DNA from: an uncultured Collinsella sp.
GTDB lineage: Bacteria > Actinomycetota > Coriobacteriia > Coriobacteriales > Coriobacteriaceae
NCBI GenBank assembly: GCA_900543615.1
Contig: UQSC01000043.1
Span: 1-15,133, forward strand
Reading direction: 5' to 3'
Length of the DNA stretch: 15,133 nt
Under the pieces are notes generated by a model. It was not told the DNA's origin and searched no databases. It saw nothing but the letters and a program-made list of their open reading frames with translations. Shown here one piece after another: positions 1-7,928 of the stretch (the stretch's first letter is position 1; each line of letters starts with the position of its first letter). The position numbers and the translations under genes are program-made.

Positions 1-518
1 ATATTGGTGAGCGCGCACGAGGTGATGATACGATTGGCGGCCGCGATGCGCATGAAGGCAAAGTTCGCCGCAAAAGCCGTTTCCTTGTCGGTGCGATCGA
101 GAATCCAGCGGGCAAGCGTCTCGAGCAGATACGTCTTATCGGTTGCCGCTACCACGCCAAGCATGGGCGTGGACTCCTCGATAAACGGCACCTCCACAGC
201 AGACTCGGCAAGCACGCACACGGGCGCGCCGGCGATCACGAGCTCCTGCACGGCACTCTCCAAGCGGTCGGAACCACACGAGAGCACCAGCACCACATCG
301 GTATCGGTCTTTGGAGCTATTCGCTCCTCCCCCAGACGCTCGACGCGCACAATGCCCGAGGTCGTCTGCGGCACAAAGGCATCACGCACCGTCTCGGCCA
401 GAAAGCGCGAGGCGGACGAATCCAGATAGACCGAGACGCGCACCGGCGTATCGGAATCCTTCTTAACGGACGCGCCCATCTTAAAAGCGCGGGTCAGCTT
501 ATCTACGGGAATTTTCAT
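1..518 (-). CDS. Unrecognised protein downstream of rodA, 3' end cut by window edge
   Basis: An open frame runs from ATG at 518-516 to the window edge without a stop, giving 172 codons of the N-terminal part. A GGAGG-type ribosome site lies about 7 bases upstream, and the rodA stop is only 18 bases upstream, so it is probably the sixth gene of the mre operon. The protein starts MKIPVDKLTRAFKMG, then shows alternating hydrophobic strands and helices (VSVYLDSS near residue 28, VVLVLSCGSD near 71, APVCVLAES near 92), which suggests an alpha/beta fold. There is no signal peptide and no P-loop. The end of the visible part (FMRIAAANRIITSCALTN) begins a hydrophobic stretch that may enter the membrane. 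From memory, coriobacterial proteins of this kind can end in a DUF697-like domain, but that part is missing here. Function unknown; a link to cell-wall elongation is inferred from position only. Confidence 0.75.
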   Translation of the reverse strand, partial: MKIPVDKLTRAFKMGASVKKDSDTPVRVSVYLDSSASRFLAETVRDAFVPQTTSGIVRVERLGEERIAPKTDTDVVLVLSCGSDRLESAVQELVIAGAPVCVLAESAVEVPFIEESTPMLGVVAATDKTYLLETLARWILDRTDKETAFAANFAFMRIAAANRIITSCALTN

Positions 519-536
519 AGCAAACCCCTCCAGCGG

Positions 537-1763
537 TTACGCGGCGCCCGAACGATGCCGCCATATGGATTGTACGATACCCACCGTCAGCAGCTGAATC
601 ATCATCGAAGACGAACCGAAGCTAATAAACGGTAGCGGAATACCGGTAATCGGCATCATGCCGATGCACATGCCGATGTTTTCGAAGGTCTGGAACGCCC
701 ACATGCCAACGATGCCAACACACGAAAGACGCAAAAACAGAGACTCGCACTTAAAGGCAACGCGGATCGTCGAGAAGATGAGCAGCACGTACAAGCACAG
801 CAGCAAAAAGGAGCCGCAGAAGCCAAAGGTCTCGGACAGGAAGGCGAAGACGAAGTCGGTGTGGAACTCAGGCAGAAAGCCGCCGGCCGACTGCGTCGCA
901 TGGCCCAAACCCTTACCAAAGAAGCCGCCCGATCCAACGGCGATAAGCGACTGCTGCAGGTTGTAGGCATCGTCCGAATCGGCATTATCGGGGTCGATAA
1001 AGACCGTCAGACGGTTCATCTGATACTGTTTGATGAGCACATCGTGGCCGAGCAACGAATCAAAGACAGAATCGAGCGCCAGGACGAGGGCCACCAGGCC
1101 CACGAGCAGGGCCAGGGTCGACAGCACCCATTCGCGGCGTGCACCGCTCATACAGATGACGATGGCGCCCGAAACCAGCACGACCAGGCCCGAGCCCAGG
1201 TCGCCCATGGCAACGACGGCCAAAAACGGAATGGACAGCATGCCGCAGAGCTTGACGTAGTCGCGAACGGTATCGATGCGACCGTTATACTGCGAGCCAA
1301 GCGTAGCAATAAAGAAGATGGTGATGAGCTTGGCAAGCTCAACCGGCTGGAATGTCAAGCCGATACCGGGAATCTTGATCCAGCCCGTCATGCCCAGACC
1401 GCCCGTATAGGACAGGCCCGGAATCTTGGGCGAGAAGATCACGATCAGGTCGATGACGAGCAACGCCGTCGAGAAATTGGAAATACCGCGCAGGTCGGTA
1501 CGCCAGACCAACACCGCCAGCACCGCTCCGATGCCGATTCCCAGCAGATGGCGTGAGAACGAGGCATCGGCCTTAAACTGCGAAGCCGACCAAATAATGA
1601 TGGCACCGTAGGCGACGAGCGCCACAGTAGCCACGAGCACACCGATATGCACTTTTTGGCGAAACGTGCCACGCGAGGCCGAAAGTTGCTTGTTGACGCG
1701 GTCCAGGCTGCTGCGAGAGCCGGTCTTGGTTGAACGGAACAGATCCGCCGGAGAAAAATCCAT
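537..1763 (-). CDS. rodA: RodA, SEDS-family peptidoglycan glycosyltransferase
   Basis: RodA polymerises lipid II into glycan strands during lateral wall growth and works in a complex with PBP2, the product of the preceding gene. The protein has 408 residues, close to the family norm, with about ten hydrophobic segments after a charged N-terminal tail of about 38 residues. SEDS signatures are visible: FQPVELAKL (138-146), the YNLQQSLIAVGSGG stretch (267-280), and PEFHTDFVFA (298-307), whose Asp303 matches the catalytic aspartate of the family. The C-terminal GIPLPFISFGSSS motif (374-386) is also typical. The ATG start has an AGGAGG five bases upstream; that site overlaps the mrdA stop codon, with a gap of only 9 bases, so translation is probably coupled. 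RodA is favoured over FtsW because of the mreBCD-mrdA context. Confidence 0.96.
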   Translation of the reverse strand: MDFSPADLFRSTKTGSRSSLDRVNKQLSASRGTFRQKVHIGVLVATVALVAYGAIIIWSASQFKADASFSRHLLGIGIGAVLAVLVWRTDLRGISNFSTALLVIDLIVIFSPKIPGLSYTGGLGMTGWIKIPGIGLTFQPVELAKLITIFFIATLGSQYNGRIDTVRDYVKLCGMLSIPFLAVVAMGDLGSGLVVLVSGAIVICMSGARREWVLSTLALLVGLVALVLALDSVFDSLLGHDVLIKQYQMNRLTVFIDPDNADSDDAYNLQQSLIAVGSGGFFGKGLGHATQSAGGFLPEFHTDFVFAFLSETFGFCGSFLLLCLYVLLIFSTIRVAFKCESLFLRLSCVGIVGMWAFQTFENIGMCIGMMPITGIPLPFISFGSSSMMIQLLTVGIVQSIWRHRSGAA

Positions 1764-1772
1764 CGCAACCTC

Positions 1773-3842
1773 CTATCGAACCGAAGAATCGCCCGAGGCC
1801 GAAGAGGTATCGGGCTCGTCATAAATCACGCCGAGCACGTCGCGCACGACATGCATCGCGGTATCTGAGCCGCCGCCGCCCTGCTCCAGGACAGTAGCGA
1901 TGACATACTTGGGGTCATCGGCCGGTGCATAGGCGCAGAACCACGCATATTCGTCCTCGCCGCTTTTCTCGCCCGTGCCCGACTTGCCGTATACCTGCGG
2001 CGTCAGGGTGCCAAAGTGAGCCGCCAGGGACGTCGATGCCGTGTAAATCACATCGTGCATGCCGTTGCGAACAAGAGCCAAATCCGAATCGCTGTTGATC
2101 TTGGCCTCCAGGCGCTTCTTCTTGCCCTTGCCGTTGTACTTATAGGCATCGCCGTCGCCATCGCGCGACACGGCAGACAAAAACACGTGAGGCACGTACT
2201 GTTTGCCGCCGTTGGCAAGACCCATATAGGCGCACGCCATCTGCAGGGGCGTCACCAGGATGTCGCCCTGGCCGATGGCGATGTTGGTCATATCGCCGGC
2301 ATTCCACTTGCGGTCCTCGGCAGAGGCGTCGGTGAAGTACGACTCTTTCCACTTGGCATCGGGAATACGGCCCGCGCCCTCACTCGGCAGATCGATACCG
2401 CAGGTCTTGCCTAGACCCCAGCGACGAAAGACCTCCTGCAGGCCCTCGGGATGTTGCTCGTCATAAAAGAACGCCTTGCCCATGTCGTAGAAGACGGGGT
2501 CGCATGAGTTGGCGATACCCGACTGCAGCGTCATGGTGCCGTGGCCGGAATGCAGCCAGCAGTACTTGCCCCACGACTTGCCCAGACCCGTCCAATAACC
2601 CGTGCAGTTGGTCGTCTGCCCCGACGTGTAGGTTCCAAACTCAAGACCGGCCAGTGCCGAGAGCGGCTTGATGGTCGAGGCCGACATGTACTGTCCGCTA
2701 ATGGCGCGGTTGAGCAGCGGGTGCGAACCCTTGTCATCATTGAGCTCGGTCCACACGTCATTTGAGACGCCGCCGATAAAGACGGACGGATCGAACTTGG
2801 GCTGGCTCGCCATGCCCAGGATCTCGCCATTGTTGGGATCGAGACACACTACAGCGCCGTTGCCGGCATTGCTGTAGCCAGTGGTCTTGGCAAGCTCGAT
2901 AGCGCTCGCCAGCGCCGTCTCGCAGGCCTGCTGGATCTTAAGGTCGAGCGTGAGCTTAATGTCAGAGCCGGCCTTCGCGGGCACGGCGCCGGCCTGACCG
3001 GTCACATTGCCCGAGGCATCGACCTTGACGGTCTGCTCGCCACGAATACCCTGCAGCAGGTTTTCGTAGTAGCTCTCAACGCCCGCCTGGCCCACGATAT
3101 CGCCCGACTGGTACGTAATCTTGCCAGCAGAAGCATCATCATCGCCAGAGGTTTTCTTATTCTGAGCCTCGAGCTGCTCGGAGGTAATGGTGCCGGTATA
3201 GCCCAAGATATGGCATGCCGTCTCGCCATATGGATACTGGCGCTCGGTACGCTCGGCAATCTTGACGCCCGGGAACTCGCCGGCGTGCTCCTGAATATAG
3301 GCAACCGTGGAGCGACGGACGTCCGTCGCGATGGTATGCAGGCTCTGGGCGCCCTCTGTATTGTCCTGAATATTGCGAAGGACCGCCACGTAAGGCATTC
3401 CAAGCACGTTGGCAAGATGGCGAACCAGAACCTCATCCTCGGCAAGGTCGCGGTAGGCCACGACAGCAAGTGAGGGACGGTTCTGGACAAGCGCCACGCC
3501 ATTGCGGTCGAGAATGCGACCGCGCACAGCGGGTGTGGTAACGGTGCGAGTCTGATTACTATTAGCCTGCTTCTCGTAATAGTCCGACGAGACCATCTGC
3601 ATGCCCCACAGCTTGACGGCAAGTGCCGCAAACATCGCGCCCACACCCGTGGTGAGGATGGAAAAGCGGCCCTTAAAGGCGGTCGCCGCGGTATTGCCCT
3701 CGCCCTCGGTGGCGCGCGGGGCCGTTCCATGCTGTGTATCGTAGGTAAAACGGGAATCGCCACGACGCATGATGACCAGCGCGACCACGATGGCCACAAC
3801 CAGCACGATACCGGCGATAATAACCGTCATCTGGGAAGACAT
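1773..3842 (-). CDS. mrdA: Penicillin-binding protein 2, class B transpeptidase of elongation
   Basis: This is the class B transpeptidase that crosslinks glycan made by RodA. It has 689 residues. The three penicillin-binding motifs are present: STIK (Ser389 nucleophile, Lys392), SCD (446-448) and KSGTG (620-624). The N-terminal pedestal is recognisable from RGRILDRNG (107-115), a typical class B dimerisation-domain motif, and HILGYTG (211-217). Two membrane segments are predicted, near residues 6-25 and 60-83; the second sits where the single anchor of this family normally lies, so the first is extra. The C-terminus is Ser/Asp-rich. ATG at 3842 is preceded by GGGGAGG with a 7-base spacer, 13 bases after mreD. 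A sporulation or divisome PBP is less likely given the rodA and mreBCD neighbours. Confidence 0.95.
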   Translation of the reverse strand: MSSQMTVIIAGIVLVVAIVVALVIMRRGDSRFTYDTQHGTAPRATEGEGNTAATAFKGRFSILTTGVGAMFAALAVKLWGMQMVSSDYYEKQANSNQTRTVTTPAVRGRILDRNGVALVQNRPSLAVVAYRDLAEDEVLVRHLANVLGMPYVAVLRNIQDNTEGAQSLHTIATDVRRSTVAYIQEHAGEFPGVKIAERTERQYPYGETACHILGYTGTITSEQLEAQNKKTSGDDDASAGKITYQSGDIVGQAGVESYYENLLQGIRGEQTVKVDASGNVTGQAGAVPAKAGSDIKLTLDLKIQQACETALASAIELAKTTGYSNAGNGAVVCLDPNNGEILGMASQPKFDPSVFIGGVSNDVWTELNDDKGSHPLLNRAISGQYMSASTIKPLSALAGLEFGTYTSGQTTNCTGYWTGLGKSWGKYCWLHSGHGTMTLQSGIANSCDPVFYDMGKAFFYDEQHPEGLQEVFRRWGLGKTCGIDLPSEGAGRIPDAKWKESYFTDASAEDRKWNAGDMTNIAIGQGDILVTPLQMACAYMGLANGGKQYVPHVFLSAVSRDGDGDAYKYNGKGKKKRLEAKINSDSDLALVRNGMHDVIYTASTSLAAHFGTLTPQVYGKSGTGEKSGEDEYAWFCAYAPADDPKYVIATVLEQGGGGSDTAMHVVRDVLGVIYDEPDTSSASGDSSVR

Positions 3843-3855
3843 CTACGGGCCTCCC

Positions 3856-4422
3856 CTATTTGAGCTTGCGGGTCTTGGGCTTAAAGCGCATACCCGTCTG
3901 GCGTCCGCCACGTGCGGAGAATCCATAGCCGGACTGCGGCACGACGCCGGACATCAAAAACGGAATGGCAACCAGACCCGTCAGGATCGAGGACGGCAGC
4001 GCATGGCCGAAGATCGCCACGACAAAGCTCGTCTCCAAACCCATAAACAGCAAGATGATGCTGTAGATCACATTAATGACGAGCGCAAAGGCGCCCACGG
4101 TGACGCCGCGCGCACTCGGGGTACCGCCCGTCTGACCGACGGCGCTGTGCACCAGGGCAAAAGAACCCACGGTCAGCAGGAGCGACATAACGCCCACCGG
4201 CACGGCAGCGGACAGGTCATAAAACAAGCCGCTGCAAAAACCGCACACGACGGCACGGGTCGGGTCGCCCGAGAACACGCTTAGGCACACCAGGATAATC
4301 ATGAAGTTGACGCGACCGCCCGCAATAGAGATCTGCGGTGCCAGGCCTGCCTGCAGCAGCACGCACACAATGGCGGCGATCACAAACGTGCGGGAGCTCA
4401 TCCCCTGCTCGTGTAGATCCAT
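3856..4422 (-). CDS. mreD: MreD, rod-shape membrane protein
   Basis: MreD is a small integral membrane protein that binds MreC in the elongation complex. The protein has 188 residues with about five hydrophobic segments and a basic C-terminal tail (residues about 168-188, ending KPKTRKLK). The segment SGDPTRAVVCGFCSGLFYDL resembles the conserved GxxxGLxxD region of MreD. Two ATG codons compete: 4428 and 4422. The AGGGGG at 4435-4430 is one base from the first and seven bases from the second, so 4422 is the better start. Starting at 4428 would add only Met-Ser. The mreC stop overlaps this ribosome site, which implies translational coupling. Sequence conservation in MreD is weak, so identification leans on size, membrane topology and position between mreC and mrdA. 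Confidence 0.9.
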   Translation of the reverse strand: MDLHEQGMSSRTFVIAAIVCVLLQAGLAPQISIAGGRVNFMIILVCLSVFSGDPTRAVVCGFCSGLFYDLSAAVPVGVMSLLLTVGSFALVHSAVGQTGGTPSARGVTVGAFALVINVIYSIILLFMGLETSFVVAIFGHALPSSILTGLVAIPFLMSGVVPQSGYGFSARGGRQTGMRFKPKTRKLK

Positions 4423-4433
4423 GGACATGCCCC

Positions 4434-5432
4434 CTATTCGCTCGAGCCGGAATCGGTCGTCTCGGACGTGTCGGAACTGTCATCCGAGCTTTCGTCCTTC
4501 GTCTTGGTCGCAGCATCGCGCGACGTTCCCTGCGGCGTGCTGTTGGCCGTGCTCACGTCCTCATCCGAGGCCGACTGTTCGTCGGTCAGCGAGGTGATGA
4601 CCAGCACTTCCTCGTTGTTCTCGGCCGTCGTCTGGGCGCGCACCACAATGGTGTAGTACACATCGTTTGCCGATTTCTCAACCGACGAGACGGTGCCAAG
4701 CGGTAGACCCTTGGGGAACACGCCACCGATGCCCGAGGTCACGATGATGTCGCCAACCTTAACATCTGAGTCGACGCTCACGTACTCAAGACGCAGCGTG
4801 CCGTCAGCCTGACCCTGCAGCATGCCCTGGGCGCGCGTGTCCTGCACCATGGCGGACACACCCGAGTTCTCGTCGCCAATCAGGCGCACGGTAGAGGTCT
4901 TGGCCGATACCTCGATAATCTGGCCGATAACACCGGCAGAACTCGTCACGGGCATGTTGATGGTAAGGCCGTCGGCAGAGCCCTTGTCGATGGTAACGGT
5001 CGAAGTCCAGGCATCGCCGGAGGCACCGACAATACGAGCAGCGGTCGATTTGAGGTTATAGGTCGACTGCAGGCCGACCAGCCCTTCCAGACGCTCAGCA
5101 GTCTTTTGAGCCTCGGAGAGCTCGGCAACCTTAGAGGTCAGCTCCTCGTTTTGCTTCTTGAGCTCGTCAAGCGTGTCCTGCGACGCCGTAAGGTTAGAGA
5201 ACACGTTGCCGATCGCATTGAAGGGGGCCGCCACAGCCGAGCCCACAAAGCGCACCGGCGAGGTAATCGTCGTCACGCCCGAACGCACGGCATGAATCGG
5301 TCCTGCCTCGCCCTCGCGGATGTAAAACGTGAGCAGCAACACCGAAATCAGGCTGAAAACAATCAACGGGCGCATACCCGTTGATTGTCGCTTGGTATTC
5401 AGATTTGTGGAGAAACCCGAAGATCGTGCCAA
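4434..5432 (-). CDS. mreC: MreC, rod-shape scaffold protein
   Basis: MreC is a bitopic envelope protein that links MreB filaments to PBP2. The protein has 332 residues: a short cytoplasmic tail, one membrane helix (about 21-38), a coiled-coil-prone segment (about 82-118, rich in Glu, Lys and Leu), then the beta-rich MreC domain (about 120-282). Recognisable stretches are GLVGLQ (117-122), VTIDKGSADGL (146-156) and the VKVGDIIVTSGIGGVFPKGLPLG region (225-247), the family signature. After residue 283 there is a low-complexity acidic Ser/Thr/Asp tail of about 50 residues. The start is TTG at 5432: AGGTGG at 5445-5440 lies seven bases upstream and there is no suitable ATG near it. It lies 21 bases after mreB and 5 to 11 bases before mreD. 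Confidence 0.94.
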   Translation of the reverse strand: MARSSGFSTNLNTKRQSTGMRPLIVFSLISVLLLTFYIREGEAGPIHAVRSGVTTITSPVRFVGSAVAAPFNAIGNVFSNLTASQDTLDELKKQNEELTSKVAELSEAQKTAERLEGLVGLQSTYNLKSTAARIVGASGDAWTSTVTIDKGSADGLTINMPVTSSAGVIGQIIEVSAKTSTVRLIGDENSGVSAMVQDTRAQGMLQGQADGTLRLEYVSVDSDVKVGDIIVTSGIGGVFPKGLPLGTVSSVEKSANDVYYTIVVRAQTTAENNEEVLVITSLTDEQSASDEDVSTANSTPQGTSRDAATKTKDESSDDSSDTSETTDSGSSE

Positions 5433-5453
5433 ATGGAATCCACCTTTTGGAAA

Positions 5454-6497
5454 TTAAGCATTGGTCTGGACGAAGCCGCCATCAAACGCATTGGCCTCGA
5501 GCACGCGGGCACAGCCGTTAACGACGTTATCGAGCGCCGTGGGGCTGACGTTGACCGAAACACCGGTCTCATCGCGCAGGCGCACGTCGAGACCGCGCAG
5601 CAGCGCGCCGCCACCAGTCAGCAAAATGCCGTAGTACATAAGGTCCGAGGCAAGATCGGGAGGCGTAGCGTCGAGTGCGTCCTTGACGGCCTTGGCCATC
5701 TCGTCGAGCGGCTTGTTGAGCGCGCGACGAATCTCCTCGCTCTCGATGCGCACGGTCTTGGGCAGACCGGTGATCACGTCGCGGCCGTTGACCTCGACGT
5801 CGAGCTCGTCCTTGAGCGGCACGGCGGAGCCGACCTTGATCTTGATGTCCTCTGCCGTACGCTCGCCAATGGCCAAGTTGTAGGCATCACGAACGTGCGT
5901 GAGGATGGCCTGATCGAACTCGTCGCCGGCAATACGGATGGACTGCGAGACGACGATGCCACCCATAGCGATAACAGCGACCTCGGTGGTACCGCCACCG
6001 ATGTCGATGACCATGGAGCCGGTGGGTTCCTCGACGGGCAGGTCGGCGCCGATAGCGGCGGCCATGGGCTCTTCGATCAGATAGGCCTGGCGAGCGCCGG
6101 CCTGGATCGTGGCCTCAAAGACGGCACGCTTCTCGACCGACGTGACACCGGAGGGAACGCAAACGACAACGCGCGGACGCGGGGTCCACGGATAGCGCTT
6201 CTCAGACGCCTTGTCGATAAAGTAACGGAGCATGGCCTCGGTAACATCGAAGTCGGCGATGACGCCGTCCTTCAGGGGACGAACGGCCACGATGTTGCCG
6301 GGCGTACGGCCGAGCATGCGCTTTGCCTCGATACCGACCGCGAGGATGCGCTCGTCGTTCTTGTCGATGGCGACAACAGAGGGCTCGCGAATGACGATGC
6401 CCTTGCCACGCACGGAGACAAGCGTATTTGCGGTGCCGAGGTCGATGGCAAGATCGCCCGCATAGCTACCGAAGAACATATCCATCAAAGAAAACAA
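5454..6497 (-). CDS. mreB: MreB, actin-like rod-shape protein
   Basis: MreB is a bacterial actin that polymerises under the membrane and guides elongation-specific wall synthesis. The protein has 347 residues, the usual length. Actin-fold nucleotide motifs are present: phosphate 1 (DLAIDLGTANT, 15-25), phosphate 2 (VIDIGGGTTEVAVI, 163-176) and the adenosine motif (LLTGGGALLRGL, 292-303). The signatures REPSVVAID (37-45) and IEEPMAAAIGA (141-151) are also typical. The start is TTG at 6497, because GGAG at 6506-6503 lies five bases upstream; the nearest in-frame ATG, at 6485, would be 17 bases from that site. It is the first gene of the operon read towards position 1. The proposed promoter upstream (6543-6571) is only moderately convincing. 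Confidence 0.97.
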   Translation of the reverse strand: MFSLMDMFFGSYAGDLAIDLGTANTLVSVRGKGIVIREPSVVAIDKNDERILAVGIEAKRMLGRTPGNIVAVRPLKDGVIADFDVTEAMLRYFIDKASEKRYPWTPRPRVVVCVPSGVTSVEKRAVFEATIQAGARQAYLIEEPMAAAIGADLPVEEPTGSMVIDIGGGTTEVAVIAMGGIVVSQSIRIAGDEFDQAILTHVRDAYNLAIGERTAEDIKIKVGSAVPLKDELDVEVNGRDVITGLPKTVRIESEEIRRALNKPLDEMAKAVKDALDATPPDLASDLMYYGILLTGGGALLRGLDVRLRDETGVSVNVSPTALDNVVNGCARVLEANAFDGGFVQTNA

Positions 6498-6542
6498 CGC
6501 AACTCCTGATGTGTTGGATGATTGCTGGAAAACTACTAGCTC

Positions 6543-6571
6543 ATCATACTAGCGCAAGCCCGGCACCTCAC
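6543..6571 (-). promoter_or_regulatory. Possible promoter of the mre operon
   Basis: On the minus strand a TATGAT (-10, at 6548-6543, five of six matches to TATAAT) lies 17 bases downstream of GTGAGG (-35, at 6571-6566, three of six matches). It would start transcription around 6536, giving a leader of about 40 bases before mreB. The -35 box sits inside the hairpin at 6558-6590, so this is tentative. No better candidate is visible in the gap of about 115 bases. Confidence 0.3.
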
Positions 6572-6590
6572 TTGCGGTGAAGCGCCGGGC
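6558..6590 (-). terminator. Hairpin between the TPR gene and mreB, possible terminator
   Basis: A seven-base GC-only stem is formed by GCCCGGC (6558-6564) and GCCGGGC (6584-6590), with a possible inner CACC/GGTG stem. It lies 22 bases after the TPR gene stop. Read in the minus direction the hairpin is followed by TTGCGCTAGT, which is not a convincing T-tract, so termination may be weak and some transcripts may continue into mreB. Confidence 0.45.
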
Positions 6591-6612
6591 AAAGCTAAAT
6601 CCCATAAGGTCA

Positions 6613-7917
6613 CTACTGGTTGTCAGCAGCCGAGAAATCCATATCGAGCGAGGAAACGGCCCAGCCGATATGGTTATCGGAGCGCACGAATTTGACGGTG
6701 TACTCCTGCTCGCCGCCCTTGGACAGCGATGCCTTCACCTTAGCGGTCGTCTCGGTCATGGACTGATCCATGCCCTCGACGGACACGGTGGCACCCTGCG
6801 GAATCGAGGAGATGATCATCGACTTGGCGTCCTCGGACAGGCTCGAGGCCAGGCAAGACTCGGCCTTTGCGGTGTCACCGTCGCCGGCAGCCTGGAACAG
6901 ATCGGTAACGACAGACTCCTGGGACGGGAAGCCAAAGCCGCGCGTGTAGGCAAAGCCCAGACCGCCCGCAGCAATCAAAATGAGCAGAAGCAGCACGATG
7001 AAGACTTTGAGACCCGTGTGGCGATGACGACGACGGACCTTGGCCTGCTTACGATCCTGACGGTCCTGCTGAACCATCTCGGACTCGGACAGCGTAAAGA
7101 AGCCGGTGTCCGAGGGATCGGGCATGAACTGACCGGTCGCGCCCGTAGGATCGAGCGGATCGACGGCGGGAGCGTCCATCGCGGGCGCCGGAGCCGTGGC
7201 CATAGCCGTCTGGGCAGACAACGCGGCAAGCGAATCGTGTACGCGGGCAAGCTCGTCGGCCTGCTCGGAGGTGAGCTGGTAGATGCCATCGGCAGTAGCG
7301 GCGTTAAAGGCGTCGAGTGCGTCGGAGGGACGGCCGGCGGCAGAAAGCGCCTGACCCATGCCGGCGTTGAGCGCACGCGTGTCGTCGCGGGGACCGGCAA
7401 AGTCGATAGCCGTGCGGTAGGTCTCCACGGCATCCGCCGGACGGCCGAGCTTAATGAAGCAACGGCCAAGCTCGCCGAGTGCGGCGGCAGGAGCCGGATT
7501 GGCGCCGTCGATGGCGGCCTGACGGAAGGCAGTACCTGCGTTGGCGTAGTCGCCCGACTGGAACAGCGCGTTACCCAGGCCCAGATAGGCCTTGAACGGC
7601 GTGGCATAGGAAGCATCCTGCGTAGCAGCAGAGAACGCCTGGGCGGCCGTCGTGTAGTCGCCCACGGCGGCGAGTGCCTTGCCGCGGTTGGTGAGCAGCG
7701 CGCCGCGCTTGCCGTAGGTGCCGTCATTGAGGGCAGCGGCGTAGGCCTCGGCGGCCTCGGCATACATGCCCAGGTGCATCAAGGCGTTGCCACGAAGGTG
7801 ATCGGCCTCGCCCATAATCTCATCGGGAGTTTTTGCCGCCCCAAGCATCTGGGCTGCAGCGGAAAAATCACCCGCGCGGTAAGCGGCGCGGCCCTGTTGG
7901 ATCAGCTGGCTATTCAA
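6613..7917 (-). CDS. TPR-repeat membrane protein with exported C-terminal domain
   Basis: The protein has 434 residues. Residues 1-205 form repeated helical pairs of tetratricopeptide type, visible as recurring pieces such as AAYRAGDFSAA, NALMHLGMYAEAAEAY, KALAAVGDYTTAAQAF, NALFQSGDYANAGTAF and CFIKLGRPADAVETY. Then come an Ala/Pro/Asp-rich linker (about 235-270), a basic stretch (KVRRRHRHTG, 293-302), one membrane helix (about 304-324) and a C-terminal domain of about 105 residues that should lie outside the membrane. That domain (SVVTDLFQAAGDGDTAKAESCL) resembles small NTF2/DUF4878-like folds, a tentative reading. The start is TTG at 7917 with AGGGGA five bases upstream; no ATG is near. It lies 11 bases after the cyclophilin gene, so both are probably on one transcript. 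The TPR part probably binds a cytoplasmic partner protein. Specific function unknown. Confidence 0.85.
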   Translation of the reverse strand: MNSQLIQQGRAAYRAGDFSAAAQMLGAAKTPDEIMGEADHLRGNALMHLGMYAEAAEAYAAALNDGTYGKRGALLTNRGKALAAVGDYTTAAQAFSAATQDASYATPFKAYLGLGNALFQSGDYANAGTAFRQAAIDGANPAPAAALGELGRCFIKLGRPADAVETYRTAIDFAGPRDDTRALNAGMGQALSAAGRPSDALDAFNAATADGIYQLTSEQADELARVHDSLAALSAQTAMATAPAPAMDAPAVDPLDPTGATGQFMPDPSDTGFFTLSESEMVQQDRQDRKQAKVRRRHRHTGLKVFIVLLLLILIAAGGLGFAYTRGFGFPSQESVVTDLFQAAGDGDTAKAESCLASSLSEDAKSMIISSIPQGATVSVEGMDQSMTETTAKVKASLSKGGEQEYTVKFVRSDNHIGWAVSSLDMDFSAADNQ

Positions 7918-7928
7918 GGAAGTCCCCT

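Noticed and set aside
5385..6509. 374-codon open frame on the plus strand opposite mreB
   Set aside because: mreB is unmistakable on the other strand; the composition here is typical antisense of GC-rich codons.
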